Below are positions 4,751 through 6,486 of a stretch of 6,486 bases of DNA, piece by piece. Location of the stretch: positions 1 to 6,486 of the forward strand of contig JAPVWE010000080.1 of NCBI GenBank assembly GCA_028572035.1. The letters run 5' to 3'. The notes under the pieces were generated by a model. It was not told the origin of the DNA and did not search any database. It worked only from the letters and a program-made list of their open reading frames with translations. A program made the position numbers and the translations under genes. This DNA comes from Desulfobacteraceae bacterium (GTDB lineage: Bacteria; Desulfobacterota; DSM-4660; Desulfatiglandales; B25-G16). Position 1 is the first letter of the stretch. Each line of letters opens with the position of its first letter.

Positions 4751-5355
4751 AAAGGGAAACCCCTAAGGGCGCCACATGTAACAAGAGCGCCCACAACCTC
4801 ACACACGGGTAATCCAACCACATTGGTGTAAGAGCCATTGATATGTTCGATCATGAAAGAGCCAATCCCTTGGATGGCATAGCCACCTGCCTTGCCAAAA
4901 GGTTCACCTGTCTTGATGTAGGCCTCGATTTCAATTTCACTTATCTCCTTTACTTTTACCTTTGTTGCAACTGACTCGAGGTGTACCGACTTACCTTCTG
5001 GATCAAGAATACAGAATCCGGTAATTACCCTGTGATTTTTTCCCCTCAAACGAAGAAGCATCTCATGGCAATCGTGAGAATCTTTTGGCTTGCCGAATAC
5101 CCTCGTGTTCATTACAATGATGGTATCGGCACCAAGTATCCAGCGATTTTTATGGACATGCTGTACTGATTCAGCCTTACGTATTGCCATCTGGCAGGCA
5201 ATGTCTGCCGGTCGCATCCCCTCATAGAGGGTTTCATCAACCATGCTTCCAGTTGCCTCAAATGGTATGCCGATCTGTTTAAGGATAGCCTTTCGCCTCG
5301 GTGAGATAGAGGCAAGCACAAGAGGATTGGTTTTGTCAATAGGATAGTGGTTCAT
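4741..5355 (-). CDS. maf: Maf family nucleoside triphosphate pyrophosphatase (dTTP/UTP type, YhdE-like)
   Basis: Maf proteins hydrolyse non-canonical or excess nucleoside triphosphates to monophosphates and pyrophosphate in the cytoplasm. The YhdE subgroup prefers dTTP, UTP and modified pyrimidines. The 204-residue protein shows LASISPRR (14-21), LGADTIIV (74-81, D77 the expected catalytic aspartate), GKP (88-90), LRLRGKNHRVITG (101-113), GKAGGYAIQGIGS (154-166) and HINGSYTNVVGLP (171-183). The AGxYxIQG and INGSYxNVVGLP segments are of the YhdE rather than the YceF type. G154 replaces the aspartate of the usual DKAGAYxIQG. ATG at 5353-5355 is the only start, since TAA stands five codons upstream. 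No clear Shine-Dalgarno is visible. The gene is convergent with rlmB, and its stop lies in the target duplication of the inserted element. Confidence 0.95.
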   Translation of the reverse strand: MNHYPIDKTNPLVLASISPRRKAILKQIGIPFEATGSMVDETLYEGMRPADIACQMAIRKAESVQHVHKNRWILGADTIIVMNTRVFGKPKDSHDCHEMLLRLRGKNHRVITGFCILDPEGKSVHLESVATKVKVKEISEIEIEAYIKTGEPFGKAGGYAIQGIGSFMIEHINGSYTNVVGLPVCEVVGALVTCGALRGFPLID

Positions 5356-5364
5356 CGTTTTTTG

Positions 5365-5392
5365 ACTTTAGGCACTTGTAACTTTAGGCACT
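5365..5392. repeat. Paired 12-bp direct repeat upstream of maf
   Basis: ACTTTAGGCACT occurs at 5365-5376 and again at 5381-5392, a 16-bp period with only 4 bp between copies. On the maf strand it reads AGTGCCTAAAGT twice, about 10 to 39 bases before the ATG. It could be a tandem operator, a 5'-UTR element or another short dispersed repeat. The sequence alone does not decide. Confidence 0.65.
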
Positions 5393-5492
5393 AATATTCT
5401 TAAGTGATCAGGGCCATTTTTTCAAATAAAAAATGAGTTTAAATTTTGTGGAAAAAATCTAAAATATGTGTTAATATTCACTCTGAACTGTG

Positions 5493-5500
5493 AAGGTGAG
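5493..5500 (+). promoter_or_regulatory. Strong ribosome binding site of the GAF-GspE gene
   Basis: AAGGTGAG is a long match to the 16S anti-Shine-Dalgarno and lies 4-5 bases before ATG 5505. It supports that start over the in-frame GTG at 5496, which lies inside the site. Confidence 0.7.
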
Positions 5501-5504
5501 TAAT

Positions 5505-6486
5505 ATGGCACTTCCCAAGACAGAAAATAGACAGGAAGAAGTGAATAATGTAGAGACCCTACAGAAGGAACTTGAGTTCAGCAAAAGGCTCAATTTTATT
5601 ACCAATAAGATACATTCTTCCAGGGACATTGACGACATATTGATTAATCTGAGGGATAGCATTCTTGGCGTGTTTGATGCAGACCGCTTAACCATCTATG
5701 TGGTGGATGGGGCAAGCAAAGAGATCGTTTCACGATTCAAGACGGGTGAAGAGATAAACGAGATAAAGCTTCCTATTAATAATAGAAGCATTGCAGGTTA
5801 CAGTGCTAAGTCAGGAAGAATAGCAAATATTGCAAATGCCTATGATAATAGTGTGTTGAAAAAGATAAATCCTGAATTGACATTTGACAGGAGCTGGGAT
5901 GAAAGAACGGGTTATGTAACAAAGCAGGTTCTGGTTGCGCCTATTAGGTTTGACAAATATCTATTGGGCGTGATTCAGCTCATCAACAAGCTCGATGATA
6001 AACACTTCACCTTGGAAGACCAGAAGTCTGTTATCGAGATAGCCAAGGTCTTAGGAATTGCCTTCTACAACCACCAGAGACTCAAACAACAAGCCAGACG
6101 AACAAAATTCGATCATCTTATCAGTAATAATATTATTACCCGGAAAGATCTGGAAGCGGGGATGGTTCTTGCACGAAAGGAAAAGATCAGTGTAGAAACT
6201 GTTCTTATAAACAACTATCAAGTAACCAAAGAGGATATAGGAAAGTGTCTAAGTACATTTTATAATACACGATTTATACCCTACAATGAAAAGATGGTTA
6301 TTCCGGGGCAGCTGCTCAAAGGTCTGAAGTCAACGTACTTGAAAAACAACTTCTTTGTTCCCGTGGCCCAATCTGACTCAAAGATAGTGATAGCAATGGA
6401 AAACCCGAACTACTTACCCGGACAAGACGCCATAAAAGGGCTGATCCCTGGCAAGGAATTTGAGTTTTGCGTTTCTCTAAGAGAAG
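5505..6486 (+). CDS. GAF domain plus GspE/PilB N-terminal domain ATPase (3' part beyond window)
   Basis: The first 327 residues are visible and the frame is open to the window end. Residues about 40-190 form a GAF sensory domain: the start NFITNKIHSSRDIDDIL (30-46), DADRLTIYVVD (58-68), SIAGYSAKSG (95-104) and the end VLVAPIRFDKYLLGVIQLIN (142-161). Residues about 203-325 match the GspE/MshE N-terminal domain: DLEAGMVLARKEKISVE (215-231), KEDIGKCLSTFYNTRFIPY (242-260), LLKGLKSTYLKNN (270-282) and VPVAQSDSKIVIAMENPNY (285-303). Such a fusion normally continues into the Walker A/B ATPase of type II secretion or type IV pilus assembly, which would lie beyond 6486. The MshE-type c-di-GMP motif seems degenerate: D203 and N208/N209 stand where glycines are expected. 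No secretion or pilus partner genes are in the window. Confidence 0.85.
   Translation, partial: MALPKTENRQEEVNNVETLQKELEFSKRLNFITNKIHSSRDIDDILINLRDSILGVFDADRLTIYVVDGASKEIVSRFKTGEEINEIKLPINNRSIAGYSAKSGRIANIANAYDNSVLKKINPELTFDRSWDERTGYVTKQVLVAPIRFDKYLLGVIQLINKLDDKHFTLEDQKSVIEIAKVLGIAFYNHQRLKQQARRTKFDHLISNNIITRKDLEAGMVLARKEKISVETVLINNYQVTKEDIGKCLSTFYNTRFIPYNEKMVIPGQLLKGLKSTYLKNNFFVPVAQSDSKIVIAMENPNYLPGQDAIKGLIPGKEFEFCVSLRE

Larger units (their letters stand above)
5356..5504. promoter_or_regulatory. AT-rich divergent intergenic region between maf and the GAF-GspE gene
   Basis: About 150 bp, strongly AT-rich, lies between two divergent starts and must hold promoters for both or sit downstream of them. 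On the minus strand TTGAAA (5420-5425) and TAAGAA (5397-5402) are 17 bp apart, a weak sigma-70-like pair for maf. For the plus-strand gene TAAAAT (5460-5465) or TAATAT (5472-5477) could be -10 elements, but no good -35 matches. An 8-bp palindrome, CATTTTTT (5415-5422) and AAAAAATG (5428-5435) with a CAAAT loop, lies near the middle. The paired 12-bp repeat is listed separately. Confidence 0.4.

Noticed and set aside
5471..5695. Minus-strand frame opposite the start of the GAF-GspE gene
   Set aside because: The plus strand here encodes a recognisable GAF domain with a strong ribosome binding site.

Overview
The window is a chromosomal stretch of moderate-to-low GC from a Gram-negative bacterium that makes lipopolysaccharide. 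It carries an LPS heptose kinase, a DUF4416 protein, a RemA/DUF370 protein next to yicC and gmk, and a GAF-containing type II secretion/type IV pilus ATPase. This mix is most typical of the Desulfobacterota ('Deltaproteobacteria', for example syntrophs and sulfate reducers). The assignment rests on gene content only and is an inference.

Layout. Positions 1-4352 form a dense plus-strand run: the tail of an unidentified gene, rfaE1 (heptose-7-phosphate kinase, ATGA overlap with the tail), a DUF4416 gene, yicC, remA, gmk and rlmB. yicC-remA-gmk resembles the conserved bacterial cluster that normally continues with rpoZ; here rlmB takes that place. At 4741-5355 maf lies on the minus strand, convergent with rlmB. 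At 5505 a plus-strand gene begins that is divergent from maf and runs off the window. It encodes a GAF domain followed by the N-terminal domain of a GspE/PilB-type ATPase.

The genes are ordinary housekeeping genes (LPS precursor synthesis, RNA quality control, GMP phosphorylation, 23S rRNA methylation, nucleotide-pool sanitation). The spaces between them are unusual. Three show repeat or mobile structure: (a) tandem heptamers of the GCAGTAR type between rfaE1 and the DUF4416 gene, running up to the GTG start; (b) a pair of CGCAGAT-type inverted repeats between yicC and remA; (c) between rlmB and maf, an inverted array of the same GCAGTAR heptamers, followed by a 286-bp MITE-like element with 21-bp perfect terminal inverted repeats, nested internal palindromes and a 9-10 bp target duplication that includes the maf stop codon. 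The divergent maf/ATPase spacer holds a paired 12-bp direct repeat and an AT-rich palindrome.

I see no CRISPR array, no rRNA or tRNA, and no defence or toxin genes. The non-autonomous element and the heptamer repeat family are the most distinctive content.
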